A stretch of DNA of 23,238 bases from the IMG/VR virus record IMGVR_UViG_3300045950_000018, positions 1 to 23,238 of that record. The stretch is one strand, 5' to 3'. Positions 5,718-13,785 of the stretch are shown here, piece after piece. The DNA comes from a virus. Both the position numbers and the translations under genes were made by a program. The notes beneath the pieces are model-generated. The model saw only the letters and a program-made list of their open reading frames with translations, searched no databases and had not been told where the DNA came from. Numbering within the stretch: position 1 is the first letter of the stretch; each line of letters opens with the position of its first letter.

Positions 5718-6371
5718 TTATATCTCAGTCTGCGTGATCGACGACAGCGCGCCGTTGGGTGCGTATGCGAACACCTTCCTGATCGTCGTCTGTCCTGGCC
5801 TGACGTAGTCCAGCTGCGTCAGCACTCCAGCGGTATAGGCAAACAGCTTGTAGTTTCCCGATGCGTAGTCGATGCGACTGACGCGGCCCGAGGCGTATGT
5901 GAAGACGGGCGAGGATTCGGTGAAGGCGTCGGCCCCATCCGCCCCGGGCTCGCCCTCGACTCGGCCAGCGTTCAATGTCTGGCCCGTGGTCAGGGTAATG
6001 ATCAGGTCGCCGCTAACGACCTCTGCCCTGTCAACGCTCACACCAGGCACGCCAGGAAGGCCGCGCACACTGCCAGCGTTGATCGTCCGTCCGTCGCTCA
6101 AGGTGACGATCAAATCATCGCCAACGACTTCAGTGCCGGTGATGCTGGTGCCCGCAGGCCTTTGCTCTGCTACCTCAATGACCACAGGGCCGCGCTCAAT
6201 CATCTCTACGAGGACAGGCTCATCTAACTGAATGTTCAGATCGACGGCATTGATCTCATAGGGCGAGTCAAGGCTTACCGAGAGCGATGCAAAATCCACA
6301 AGCAAAGAGCTGCCCTGACGGTCCAGCAACACGTCGGTGTGTCGATACTCGACGGTAATGTCCTCAGTCAC
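5718..6371 (-). CDS. Tail-associated protein with collagen-like repeats
   Basis: The likely start is GTG at 6371 behind GGGAG, overlapping the previous gene's stop; an ATG further upstream (6410) would add 13 residues inside that gene. The 217-residue product has an N-terminal strand-rich part, then two tandem copies of a roughly 35-residue unit of the form EVV-x2-DLI-x-TL-x2-G-x-T-x-NAG-x-V, each closed by a short Gly-X-Y stretch (GLPGVPG and GEPGADGADA). Such units occur in phage tail and baseplate fibres, where collagen-like triplets trimerise shafts. The C-terminal part has YxSGxx strand repeats. It lies directly before the tailspike gene and could be its adaptor or a short fibre. Confidence 0.62.
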   Translation of the reverse strand: MTEDITVEYRHTDVLLDRQGSSLLVDFASLSVSLDSPYEINAVDLNIQLDEPVLVEMIERGPVVIEVAEQRPAGTSITGTEVVGDDLIVTLSDGRTINAGSVRGLPGVPGVSVDRAEVVSGDLIITLTTGQTLNAGRVEGEPGADGADAFTESSPVFTYASGRVSRIDYASGNYKLFAYTAGVLTQLDYVRPGQTTIRKVFAYAPNGALSSITQTEI

Positions 6372-6720
6372 GAGTGACTCCCGGCGAGAGCTTGCAAGAG
6401 CCCTGTGCAAGTCTGATCACGTCTCCCGAATCACTGATGAGCAGGACGTCATACACCGCTTTTGGAAAATCCAGCCCCCGGGTCAATGCCGCAGGAACAA
6501 AGAAATCCAGCCGCCCTTCTGCAGCAACAATCGAGATCCCATCATTTGGAGAACTCAGATCGAGCAGAGCAGTACCGCTGCGCACATCAGATCTGAGCTG
6601 CATCTTTGCCGAGTAGCCGCTCAAGTCCATGGGCTGTGGTGGCCTACCTGTCTTGACAACAAATGAGAATCGAAAGTCTGCGCCCTGTTCAATCAAAAGG
6701 TCTGCGTTCAGTGCTGGCAT
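6364..6720 (-). CDS. Small beta-rich tail/baseplate-associated protein
   Basis: This 118-residue protein starts at ATG 6720 behind TTGAGGAG. The opening (LLIEQGADFRFSF), the central DLSGYSAKMQLR and the late YDVLLISDSGDVIRLAQG are a pattern I know from a widespread family of about 110-residue phage proteins found next to tail-fibre genes, sometimes compared with N-terminal domains of baseplate upper proteins. The role is probably as a connector for the fibre genes that follow. The stop overlaps the GTG of the collagen-like gene. Function is inferred from position. Confidence 0.6.
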   Translation of the reverse strand: MPALNADLLIEQGADFRFSFVVKTGRPPQPMDLSGYSAKMQLRSDVRSGTALLDLSSPNDGISIVAAEGRLDFFVPAALTRGLDFPKAVYDVLLISDSGDVIRLAQGSCKLSPGVTRD

Positions 6721-6752
6721 GAGTACTCCTCAATATGCTGGGGCATCGGTGA

Positions 6753-7259
6753 TCACATCGTCCCAAAGACGAAGCGGCGGGCGCGGGTGTAGTACCCGTC
6801 CCACGTGTGGCGGTGTGGCTTACCCGGCCGCCAGGTGCGCATGTAGTACTGCCAGCCGGCCTCGGCATCGTGCTCACCCGGCAGGCTCACGGGGTGAGAC
6901 CACAGGAGCAGGCGGGCAAAGGCGGCGCCCAGGATGTCGTCCTTCTCCATGGCTTGCCACACCGCGCGGGGCTCAGCCTCCACCCCCCGGGCCTTGCACA
7001 CCGACACAGCCAGCTTCTCGGTGTGCTCGTGCGTCAACACACCACGGACACCACCGCCACGCTCAAACTGCCACCAACTGCGAGCGGGGCCGATGCCGCC
7101 ACCGTCCACGATCTGAACGCGGTGGACGAATCGGCTTTCCTGCAGGCCAATGGCCAGCAGCTGCTGGCGGGCACGCAGGCTGTCCATCTTGTTGGGCAGC
7201 AGCGCCAGGGCAGGCGAGATGGCGGTGCGCGTCACGCGCTGCAACAGGTCGTCTTGCAT
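6753..7259 (-). CDS. Transglycosylase-like endolysin
   Basis: The ATG at 7259 has AAGGAAGG just upstream; the frame is open to 7289, but that part lies inside the preceding gene. The 168-residue product has AIGLQESRF (Glu41-Ser42), the catalytic glutamate motif of soluble lytic transglycosylase/lysozyme-like folds, followed by GPARSWWQFERGGGVRGV (about 56-73), which matches the glycine-rich active-site strand of phage lysozyme-like proteins. It has no signal peptide, so export would depend on the holins encoded immediately upstream (stop at 7261). It should cut glycan strands of peptidoglycan at lysis. A virion-associated role is less likely given the neighbours. Confidence 0.72.
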   Translation of the reverse strand: MQDDLLQRVTRTAISPALALLPNKMDSLRARQQLLAIGLQESRFVHRVQIVDGGGIGPARSWWQFERGGGVRGVLTHEHTEKLAVSVCKARGVEAEPRAVWQAMEKDDILGAAFARLLLWSHPVSLPGEHDAEAGWQYYMRTWRPGKPHRHTWDGYYTRARRFVFGTM

Positions 7260-7260
7260 G

Positions 7261-7575
7261 TCAGCCTTCCTTGACTCGAGTTCGAACAATCAGCACAGCA
7301 AAGCCAGCGATCACGCACACGTCATGCAGCGTCGGTCGCTCCAGCGGCAAAAGGGGGGTCACGATGGCTCCAGCCCCGCCCAGGCCCAGCAGCAGCCAGG
7401 CGCAGGCCTTCAGCCAAGCGGTGGCACGTTGTCTGGGGGTGAGCCCTGGCGCCAAGGGCGCGGTGCGCTCCAACTTGTTCAGGGCCTCGGCCACCACCAC
7501 CAGGCCGCACAGCCAGTGGGTCAATCCAAGCAGCAGCTCAATCACGGGCACCCCCATGGTCTGGCCGGTCGTCAT
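7261..7575 (-). CDS. Holin-like small membrane protein (second)
   Basis: A protein of up to 104 residues with three hydrophobic segments (about 11-30, 53-75, 84-98), a charged linker (LNKLERT) and a basic C-terminus (RTRVKEG). It lies between another multi-span protein and the endolysin and overlaps the former by 38 bases. This is the pattern of a holin or of a holin/antiholin pair. The start is uncertain: ATG 7575, ATG 7557 and a GTG a few codons later (with GGGGGT ahead of it) are all possible, and a dual start could give holin and antiholin forms. Without sequence similarity, topology and context are the only evidence. Confidence 0.58.
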   Translation of the reverse strand: MTTGQTMGVPVIELLLGLTHWLCGLVVVAEALNKLERTAPLAPGLTPRQRATAWLKACAWLLLGLGGAGAIVTPLLPLERPTLHDVCVIAGFAVLIVRTRVKEG

Positions 7576-7945
7576 TGATGCGGCGCAGCTGGCGGTTCAC
7601 CAGGGCCACCAAGAAGCGCTGAGCGCCTGCCCCCACAACGAAGGCCAGGCCCAGCATCAAAGGCTCAAACGTGATGAGCCCGCCCACCACGGGTGTCAGG
7701 TAGCCCGAGGTCAGTGCCGAGGCGCAGGCCACGGACATCCGGCGCAGGCTGGTGCGCACGAGCTCGCGCCAGGTGTCGTCGCTGGTCGGCATCGTTTTGA
7801 GCAGCGTGATCCACGCTAGCGCCCCACAGAAGCCCGCGATCAGCACATCGGGGCGCAAGCCCAGCGACGTGCCCAGCACGGTCAATGTGGGCACCGTCAC
7901 CGCTGATGCCGCCACCAGCGCCGCACCCGTTGTCGGTTCAGCCAC
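7538..7945 (-). CDS. Holin-like membrane protein (first)
   Basis: The best start is GTG at 7945, preceded by AAGGAGG at 5-base spacing. An ATG at 8008 in the same frame would place the terminator hairpin (7962-7986) inside the gene and is rejected. The 135-residue product has three or four hydrophobic stretches (about 8-27, 32-50, 70-90, 95-113) and a hydrophilic, charged tail (RQLRRINDDRPDHGGARD). It is the first gene after the internal terminator and the first of a run of membrane and lysis genes, which favours a holin or a lysis-timing protein. The family was not identified. Confidence 0.57.
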   Translation of the reverse strand: MAEPTTGAALVAASAVTVPTLTVLGTSLGLRPDVLIAGFCGALAWITLLKTMPTSDDTWRELVRTSLRRMSVACASALTSGYLTPVVGGLITFEPLMLGLAFVVGAGAQRFLVALVNRQLRRINDDRPDHGGARD

Positions 7946-7961
7946 GCTCACCTCCTTGAGC

Positions 7962-7986
7962 AAAAAAAAACCCCGCTCGTGCGGGG
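7962..7986 (-). terminator. Intrinsic terminator inside the late operon
   Basis: On the minus strand, CCCCGC (7986-7981) pairs with GCGGGG (7976-7971) around a 4-base loop, followed at once by nine T bases (7970-7962). It lies between the 78-residue gene (ends 8012) and the first holin-like gene (starts 7945). It should uncouple expression of the lysis and receptor-binding genes from the structural genes unless transcription is antiterminated. Confidence 0.82.
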
Positions 7987-8011
7987 CTGTTGTTGGAATC
8001 CTTGTCATGAC

Positions 8012-8248
8012 TCATGGGGCGTACACCCTGGGAAGGTGGCGCCGCTGGCGCTCTGACTCGTAGGACAGGCGGCAGTGATCACGCTCCAGCGGACGAAACA
8101 GTGCGTCCAGCACCCAGCGCGTGACAGCCCACCGGCGCTTGTGTCGCTGGCGCCATGCCCGAGCGCTCAGGGTCTCGTCCGCGTGGCCACCCAGCAGCGC
8201 GTTGGCCAGCTGATCGACAGCGATCAGCACATTGCGCAGCCAGGTCAT
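8012..8248 (-). CDS. Conserved small phage protein, unknown function
   Basis: This 78-residue protein starts at ATG 8248, overlapping the previous stop (ATGA) behind GGAGG. The text LRNVLIAVDQLANALLGGHADETLSARAWR resembles a small family often found in prophages of proteobacteria near tail and lysis genes: an N-terminal amphipathic helix, a DETLS(A/S)RA(W/Y)R motif and a C-terminal DHCR(L)SYE segment. No function is established. It is the last gene before the operon's internal terminator. Confidence 0.62.
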   Translation of the reverse strand: MTWLRNVLIAVDQLANALLGGHADETLSARAWRQRHKRRWAVTRWVLDALFRPLERDHCRLSYESERQRRHLPRVYAP

Positions 8249-8883
8249 AGGGCCTCCAGCTCGGCCAGCGCAGCATCGAGGGCGGCCTGCACGGCCTCCA
8301 GGGTGGTGGCAGAACGCACGGCGGCCTTGTGCTTGATGCGGGCCGCCTCGATCTCGGGGCCTTTGACGTAGGCCCAGAAGTCAGCCAGGGTGATGACCTG
8401 CTGCGCAATGTGCTGCGGCGTCTCGCCGAGGGCTGCGGCCTCTGCGGCGATGAACGATGGTGCGGGGCCAGCGTAACCGGAGTCCACCCACTGCCTGGCC
8501 TGCAGCTCTTTGCGGGTATAGGTCGCCTGCTGGCCCGGCACGTCTGTGATGTACCGGAGGCGGGCGCGGCCTGCAGCATCGTCTACTTGGGCCTGTGCTG
8601 CAACCTGCCTCAGTACCAAAACACTGGCAATCGCGGTGGCATCTGCTTCCCACACTTGCAGTTGGTGGTTCCACGCGTGCTCGGGGGTGGGGCGTACAGG
8701 GCGTTGTAAGACTTGCCCGCCAAACACATACAGCCGCTCAAGCCCCGCCGGATCAACATCACCCGCAAACTCGATCATGGCTTCGCCTGGGCTACTGATT
8801 TGGTACTCCGCTTGAGCAGCACTACAAAGTACGGCGCGGATCACCTCTCCCGTATTCTGGTCGAACACAATGTATTGATTCAT
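8245..8883 (-). CDS. Tail-fibre-assembly-like protein
   Basis: The ATG at 8883 overlaps the stop of the J-like gene by one base; a GTG three bases earlier is possible. The 212-residue product has an N-terminal beta-rich part (QYIVFDQNTGEVIRAVLCSA), a variable middle, a short PGQQATYTRKELQARQW motif (about 117-133) and an Ala-rich helical C-terminus. This layout is common in proteins encoded next to phage fibre genes that are annotated as tail-fibre assembly or tail-tip-associated proteins. It may be a chaperone for, or a component of, the J tip. Overlapping starts suggest coupled synthesis with J. Confidence 0.55.
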   Translation of the reverse strand: MNQYIVFDQNTGEVIRAVLCSAAQAEYQISSPGEAMIEFAGDVDPAGLERLYVFGGQVLQRPVRPTPEHAWNHQLQVWEADATAIASVLVLRQVAAQAQVDDAAGRARLRYITDVPGQQATYTRKELQARQWVDSGYAGPAPSFIAAEAAALGETPQHIAQQVITLADFWAYVKGPEIEAARIKHKAAVRSATTLEAVQAALDAALAELEAL

Positions 8884-11800
8884 CACCGTTTCCCTGAAAA
8901 CACGATCATGTCGGATGGCGGCACAAAATAAAGAACGCTCATGCGCTGCGCATAATTTGACTGGCTCATCCTCAAATGCACAGTCACGTTATTTGTTCCT
9001 GCAACAAGGGGGACTGAGCAGGCGAAGCGAGTAAACCTAGCGGAACTAACGGTAGTCTGGCCGTTGTATGGGCTCGCCACTGTGTATCGCGTCACCCCGT
9101 TGACCCGCACATCCAAGTACAGAAACTTTGCCGGCCCGAATGTTGACCAAGCGTAGGAAATGATTTCGTCTGAATCGACGCTATTAAAGTTAAAACTACC
9201 CGGCGAGTCACAGTAAGTCACCGTCTTAGCGTCGGTCGTGGCCTTTCTTGTGTTGAAAAGCACGATTCCAGTACCAGGGCCTGGCAAGCCTCCAATCGTC
9301 GCCGACGCAATCTGCACCTCGTAGTCGGCAGTCCGGCATGTTCCGTCATAGACATCTTGGCGAGGCACAAAAGAGTAGACGCTAAGGAAAACCGATTCCT
9401 CAGCAATCTGCAAGGTACCGACGGCAGCCTGCTGAATCTTGGCAGTGGAAACCTCCAGGTCTCCAATCTTTGCCTGCGTGATAGCCGCATCAGCGATCTG
9501 GGCTTCTGTGATCCACGCTTCACCGATGAACGCCTGATTGATGAACGTCTGCCCGCCCACCACCACAAACGGGCTGGTCAGGGTTTCAGCATCGGGGTCG
9601 ATGATGGCGAACTTGTTGGCCGCCACCAGCACCTGGCTTTCGACCTCGTCGCCACCGTTCTCCACGCCAACGCCGATGCCGGCCAGGTAGGTGCGCCCGT
9701 TGACCGTCAGGGACGTTTTGACCGTATACAGGCTGGCCAGCTGGTTGCTGATCTGCTGAATCTCGATCGGTCCCTCTTCGATCTGGTCTCTAAGCGCCTG
9801 GCTGAGCTGCGTCGCCTCGATCTGGTCTTCCAGGTAATCAAGGATTTGCGTCGCGTCTGAGGACACCTGACCTTGCACGCCACCTGTCGCGCTGGTGGGA
9901 AACCACGGGCCCAGGTTGTCGAATCTGTCAACCAGGCGGGCCCAGAAGAAATGCGTGGTACCGGCACCCAAGCCCATCAGTGAGTGAGTCGACTGCGGGT
10001 AGGCAAACTCATCCACCAGCACGGCCTGGGTGCGGTCGTTGACCGTGGCCCGCCACACCTGGGTGGCCTTCAGCCTGGGCGCCTCGCTGGGCACGCTCCA
10101 GGACAGATCAAAGCCAAAGATCTTGGGCGTGGCGGTCAGCGCGGTCATGCCCGGCGGCGGCAGGCTGACCATCTGGCCTGTGATGGTGTAGACGTATTCC
10201 TCCACGTCTTCCATGGGCTGCAGCGCGGCACCGAAGACGTTGTAGCTCAAGAACTTGAAGCGCACCTGCTTGCCGATCATCGACAGGTCAAGCGGCTCGC
10301 TCTTGATGATCAGGTCGTCCACCCGCACGAACTGCGAGCCCGCTGGCTTGGCCACGGTCTGCGTGCCGTAGGCGCCACGGTTCAGGTCGGCCAGCAGGTA
10401 GCGATTGGGTCCAATCAGGCCCGCTGATCCATACGCCAGATACTCGGCCGGGCCCGAGTTGCCATCGCGCACAAAGATCAGGCTGGCCAGGGCCTGGGCA
10501 TCCTCGATGGTGGCGCTGAAGAGCTGGCCACCACGCCCCGCGAGCTGCACGTCCAGGATGGCATTGGCGGCCGCTGGCAGCTCGTCCATGATCTGTCCAT
10601 AGCGTGCCCCACCACGGGTCTCACCCATCAGCTTGTAGGTCACGCCATCGTCCATCGAGGCCCACACCTGCGCACCACCCCACAGCGGCGTGGCACCGGT
10701 CACCGCCACCCACAGCGCCAGGCCAGTGCTGCCCGCCAGATCCACAGGCGCCTCAAAGATGACCGGGTCAGCCACATCGCCAGCCGGCGCGTTGAAGTTG
10801 ACCTGAAAGCCCTCGCCGGCCTGGGTGCCGTAGCTGGGTGCATCGGCCACGCCAATGTCGGCTTCCATGGCGGTCACCCGGAACTCGTCGCCGCTTTCTT
10901 CGATCGTCAGGATGCGCACCGGCTTGCGATCCAGGCCCAGCGCCTCATCTGTGATCGTGACGAGCTGCAGCGGCCGCAGCCAGCCCATGGTCCAAGCCAG
11001 GCTGAAGGTGTACACGTTGCGCTGCGCCAGCTCGGCTTGGCACATCTGCGCGGCAATGCGAGCCCCCAGCTCGGGCAGCTTCACCGCCGGGGCCTTGATC
11101 GTGGGCTTGGCGCGGCGGCCGTGCACCGCGATGTGCGCGGTGTCTTCGTAGCTCACGGGCTCGGTGGTGTAGCCGTTAGACCGGTTCTCGATCTCCAGCG
11201 TCCAGATGTTGTACCCCACGTCATCGCCGCTGATCACCTCGCTCGACCCGGGCAGACCCTTGTGGCGCTCTACGCGGATGGAGGGCTCGCCTTCAGCGGG
11301 CACAAAGTGGTCAGCCGTCAGGTCGACCACCGGCGTGGTGTTGGGCGTGTACGTGCGGCCATGGGCCGAAGCGGCCTCATCACCCAGCGGCACAAACTCC
11401 AGGGTCTCGCCATCCCACACCACATTGGTGTTGGTGAGGCTGAGGATCTGCTTGAGTGCATCTGCGGCCGAGGTCTGTTCAGACAGCACAGGGCTGAGCC
11501 ACAAGCCATTGGCAATGCAGTAGTCGCTGTACACACCCAGGCCCGACACCCGGGCCGGATCCCAGCCCGCGCCCCAGTTCTCATCGATGAGCACATCGGC
11601 CACCACGGTGGCAGGGTCGGCATCCAGCACCGGGCTGGCCAAGCCAGGCAAGGTGCCCAGCTCGGTGGACGTCGTCACCTCGAAGTTGTGGTTGTGGATC
11701 TGCGCACTGTTCGTCAGCTGGTAGTTGCTGGCGTACAGGTAGGCCATCCCCGGGTAGCGCAGGGCCTGCGCCGGGTGATTGGTCTCCAGCCAGGGCCAGA

Positions 11801-12455
11801 TGGGCTGATCGTCGGCACCGCTGGCCAGGGCCAGCCCCACATCGGCCAGGGCCGAGGTACCGGGCTGAGCCTCTTGCACCTGGTAGGTGATCTCATAGTC
11901 GCCCGCTGGCGCCAGGTGAGTGAAGGTGTACTGGCCACCCGCGCGGGTGTACTGCGTGCCACGCTGCAGGCGCGACCAGATGCGGCGCAGTCCATCGGTG
12001 GGGCGCTGGCTCACGCGCAGCACCGCCACATCACCCACCACGTCTGCGCTTTGCGGCACGGTCACCACATGGGTGCTGCCGGCGGTCAGCGCGGGCAGGC
12101 TGATGGTGTGGCGCAAGGTGCGGCGCCGGGTGGTGGTGGCCTTGCCCTCAAACCGCTCTTTGCCCTTCCAGGCCGATGTGACGCCATCAATGGGGCCCTG
12201 ACCCAGCATCAGGATCACGGCGGCCTCATAGGTGTAGGTGATGGTCTCTTGCGTGACCCCGCCGCCACCCTTGCCACCCTGGCGGCTGACCGAGCGGTTC
12301 TCGATCGCCTTGAAGCTGCCGTACCAGACCAGGTTGCAGGCCACACGGTACCGGCCCCAGCCCTTGGCCAGCACGGTGCCCTGGCTGGATGTCTGCACAC
12401 GGATGTCGCTCAGGCGCTGCTCGCGCTGGGTGAGCGTGGTGTTCTGGCCGCCCAT
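8883..12455 (-). CDS. J-like host-specificity (tail tip/central fibre) protein
   Basis: This protein has 1190 residues, close to lambda J (1132). The N-terminus (residues about 1-110, NTTLTQREQRLSDIRVQTSS and GQGPIDGVTSAWKGKERFE) and the following hub part (about 280-600) match the large tail-tip proteins of lambda/GTA type that cap the tail tube. Fibronectin-like segments follow (about 770-860). A DUF1983-like region (about 915-1005) with ANKFAIIDPD and SPFVVVGGQTFINQAFI then leads to a repeated A-x2-A-x-I shaft. The last 170 residues, encoded by A/T-richer DNA (about 8883-9400), are probably the receptor-binding head. The start overlaps the NlpC gene's stop by one base. It determines host range by contact with an outer-membrane receptor. 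Confidence 0.86.
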   Translation of the reverse strand: MGGQNTTLTQREQRLSDIRVQTSSQGTVLAKGWGRYRVACNLVWYGSFKAIENRSVSRQGGKGGGGVTQETITYTYEAAVILMLGQGPIDGVTSAWKGKERFEGKATTTRRRTLRHTISLPALTAGSTHVVTVPQSADVVGDVAVLRVSQRPTDGLRRIWSRLQRGTQYTRAGGQYTFTHLAPAGDYEITYQVQEAQPGTSALADVGLALASGADDQPIWPWLETNHPAQALRYPGMAYLYASNYQLTNSAQIHNHNFEVTTSTELGTLPGLASPVLDADPATVVADVLIDENWGAGWDPARVSGLGVYSDYCIANGLWLSPVLSEQTSAADALKQILSLTNTNVVWDGETLEFVPLGDEAASAHGRTYTPNTTPVVDLTADHFVPAEGEPSIRVERHKGLPGSSEVISGDDVGYNIWTLEIENRSNGYTTEPVSYEDTAHIAVHGRRAKPTIKAPAVKLPELGARIAAQMCQAELAQRNVYTFSLAWTMGWLRPLQLVTITDEALGLDRKPVRILTIEESGDEFRVTAMEADIGVADAPSYGTQAGEGFQVNFNAPAGDVADPVIFEAPVDLAGSTGLALWVAVTGATPLWGGAQVWASMDDGVTYKLMGETRGGARYGQIMDELPAAANAILDVQLAGRGGQLFSATIEDAQALASLIFVRDGNSGPAEYLAYGSAGLIGPNRYLLADLNRGAYGTQTVAKPAGSQFVRVDDLIIKSEPLDLSMIGKQVRFKFLSYNVFGAALQPMEDVEEYVYTITGQMVSLPPPGMTALTATPKIFGFDLSWSVPSEAPRLKATQVWRATVNDRTQAVLVDEFAYPQSTHSLMGLGAGTTHFFWARLVDRFDNLGPWFPTSATGGVQGQVSSDATQILDYLEDQIEATQLSQALRDQIEEGPIEIQQISNQLASLYTVKTSLTVNGRTYLAGIGVGVENGGDEVESQVLVAANKFAIIDPDAETLTSPFVVVGGQTFINQAFIGEAWITEAQIADAAITQAKIGDLEVSTAKIQQAAVGTLQIAEESVFLSVYSFVPRQDVYDGTCRTADYEVQIASATIGGLPGPGTGIVLFNTRKATTDAKTVTYCDSPGSFNFNSVDSDEIISYAWSTFGPAKFLYLDVRVNGVTRYTVASPYNGQTTVSSARFTRFACSVPLVAGTNNVTVHLRMSQSNYAQRMSVLYFVPPSDMIVFSGKR

Positions 12456-12922
12456 CAGGCTTGCCCTTTCGTCTGAATGATCGAAAACCAGCGCACATGG
12501 CGATCAGCCAGCGGCGGATCGCTGATCGGCTGGGCCAACACCACGCCCGCGCGGGCCAGTGCGTGCACGACGGTACCGGTGCGTGCGTTGCCATCAACGA
12601 GCACAGCGCCGTGGCTGTACGTGCGGCCAAAGCGGAACACGCACACATCGCCGGGCAGGGCCTGTGCGGCGTCCACCTCGACAGCACAGCGCTCCAGCCA
12701 GCCCAGGTAAAGCTCTTGGCCACGGTGCAGGTGCCACTGGTGGCTGTAGGGGCGCGGGTCAAACGCCTCAATCAGGCCCAGGCCTTGATAGATGCGCACC
12801 AGCAGCATGGCGCAGTCCACACCACCGCCCGGGCCCTTCAGGTCGCCCAGGTGGTGGTAGGGCGTGCCCAGCCAGGACTGGGCCTCTCTCACCACCAGCT
12901 GACGGACGTCACCGTGCGTCAT
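12455..12922 (-). CDS. NlpC/P60 cell-wall hydrolase of the tail tip (gpK/GTA gp14-like)
   Basis: This 155-residue protein has WLGTPYHHLGDLKGPGGGVDC with the catalytic Cys37, and YSHGAVLV with the His (about residue 104) of the Cys-His papain-like NlpC/P60 dyad. It likely opens peptidoglycan cross-links as the tail tip penetrates, as lambda K does. Its ATG overlaps the upstream stop (ATGA), and it sits between DUF2163 and the J-like gene as in gene transfer agents. It is slightly shorter than lambda K and lacks its extra JAB-like N-terminal domain. Confidence 0.86.
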   Translation of the reverse strand: MTHGDVRQLVVREAQSWLGTPYHHLGDLKGPGGGVDCAMLLVRIYQGLGLIEAFDPRPYSHQWHLHRGQELYLGWLERCAVEVDAAQALPGDVCVFRFGRTYSHGAVLVDGNARTGTVVHALARAGVVLAQPISDPPLADRHVRWFSIIQTKGQA

Positions 12923-13785
12923 GCCACGGTCTCCGGAGGGGGCACAAAGGGCGTGGCCTTGAATCGACCGCGGTTGTTGAACTTCAGGCGGCAGGTGGGC
13001 TCAGTTCGATTGCAGCCAGGCCGCACGATGAAGGTCTGGCCCACCTGCGGCGCCACGGGCAGCGGCAGGCCCAGCTGCACCGTGCCGTCGGCGTATCGCT
13101 TCACAGTGCGGGCCACACCGTTCATGGCCCCACCGACGAACTCGAGTAAGCCCAGATCAAACCAGCCATCGTCCTGGGTCAGGTTCGTGTCAAAAGCCAT
13201 CAGCGCGGCCCGGCCGGTCCCAACGCCCGTCACCACGCCATTGACGCGCCAGGCGGCCTCGTTCAGCCCACAGCCTGGGTCAAACACCTGCCACATGCAC
13301 TGCGGCTGCGCAGTCTCACGCGGCACCTGCACGTTCAGCGTGCTGGTCAGGCTGCGCACCAGCAGGTCGATGCGCCCGGCCTCCCAGGCCGCAGGGCCCG
13401 TCATGCCGCTGAAGCGCACGAACGAGCCCTTGAACACTCGGTCGGTGTCAAAGTAGGCCCACTCCAGCGTCACCTCGGCACCGTCCAGCCCGCCACGCTC
13501 GGCAAACTGCAGGGCGCTCATGCCGCCCATGCTGATGGTGTTGTCCACCAGCAGAGAGATGTTCATCTCGCTGACCTGCAGCCCGGCCTGCAGGGTGATC
13601 TCATCGCGCTCGATGCCGGGGCCGTCGCCCACGAACACGCGGCCATCAGGCAGCAAAAAGCGACCCGCGCCGCTGGCCCACTGGAAGGGATTCAGCCCGC
13701 GCGGCTTCAGGGTGAGCAGGTCGATGCGAAAGCCTGCCGAGCGCTGCGCTGAGACCATCCAGGCGATCAATGCAGGATTGATCAT
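12919..13785 (-). CDS. DUF2163/phage_BR0599-type tail hub protein
   Basis: The true start is ATG 13785, overlapping the preceding stop (ATGA); the frame is open further to 13905, but that part is a shadow of the previous gene. The 288-residue product has an N-terminal beta domain (FRIDLLTLKPRG) and a C-terminal part with the typical cysteine and tryptophan pattern CMWQVFDPGCGLNEAAW and RPGCNRTEPTCRLKFNNRGRF. This matches the DUF2163 plus phage_BR0599 proteins that follow DUF2460 in gene transfer agents and many siphoviruses. In GTA structures the homologue is a tail hub protein. It is encoded between DUF2460 and NlpC. Confidence 0.82.
   Translation of the reverse strand: MINPALIAWMVSAQRSAGFRIDLLTLKPRGLNPFQWASGAGRFLLPDGRVFVGDGPGIERDEITLQAGLQVSEMNISLLVDNTISMGGMSALQFAERGGLDGAEVTLEWAYFDTDRVFKGSFVRFSGMTGPAAWEAGRIDLLVRSLTSTLNVQVPRETAQPQCMWQVFDPGCGLNEAAWRVNGVVTGVGTGRAALMAFDTNLTQDDGWFDLGLLEFVGGAMNGVARTVKRYADGTVQLGLPLPVAPQVGQTFIVRPGCNRTEPTCRLKFNNRGRFKATPFVPPPETVA

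Noticed and set aside
6629-7819. 396-codon plus-strand frame opposite endolysin and holins
   Set aside because: Ala/Arg/Pro-rich shadow; the minus-strand genes have ribosome sites, overlaps and motifs.
7538-8008. Longer holin start at ATG 8008
   Set aside because: It would translate the terminator hairpin and T-run; the GTG at 7945 has an ideal AAGGAGG.
2625-9400. Diversity-generating retroelement acting on the tail proteins
   Set aside because: No reverse transcriptase, Avd-like gene or template repeat is visible in the window, and no matching repeat was seen near the ends of the tailspike or J genes.
11037-12476. 479-codon plus-strand frame opposite the J-like gene
   Set aside because: It is a shadow of J with Gly/His/Arg-rich composition and no ribosome site; J is supported by family features and overlapping neighbours.
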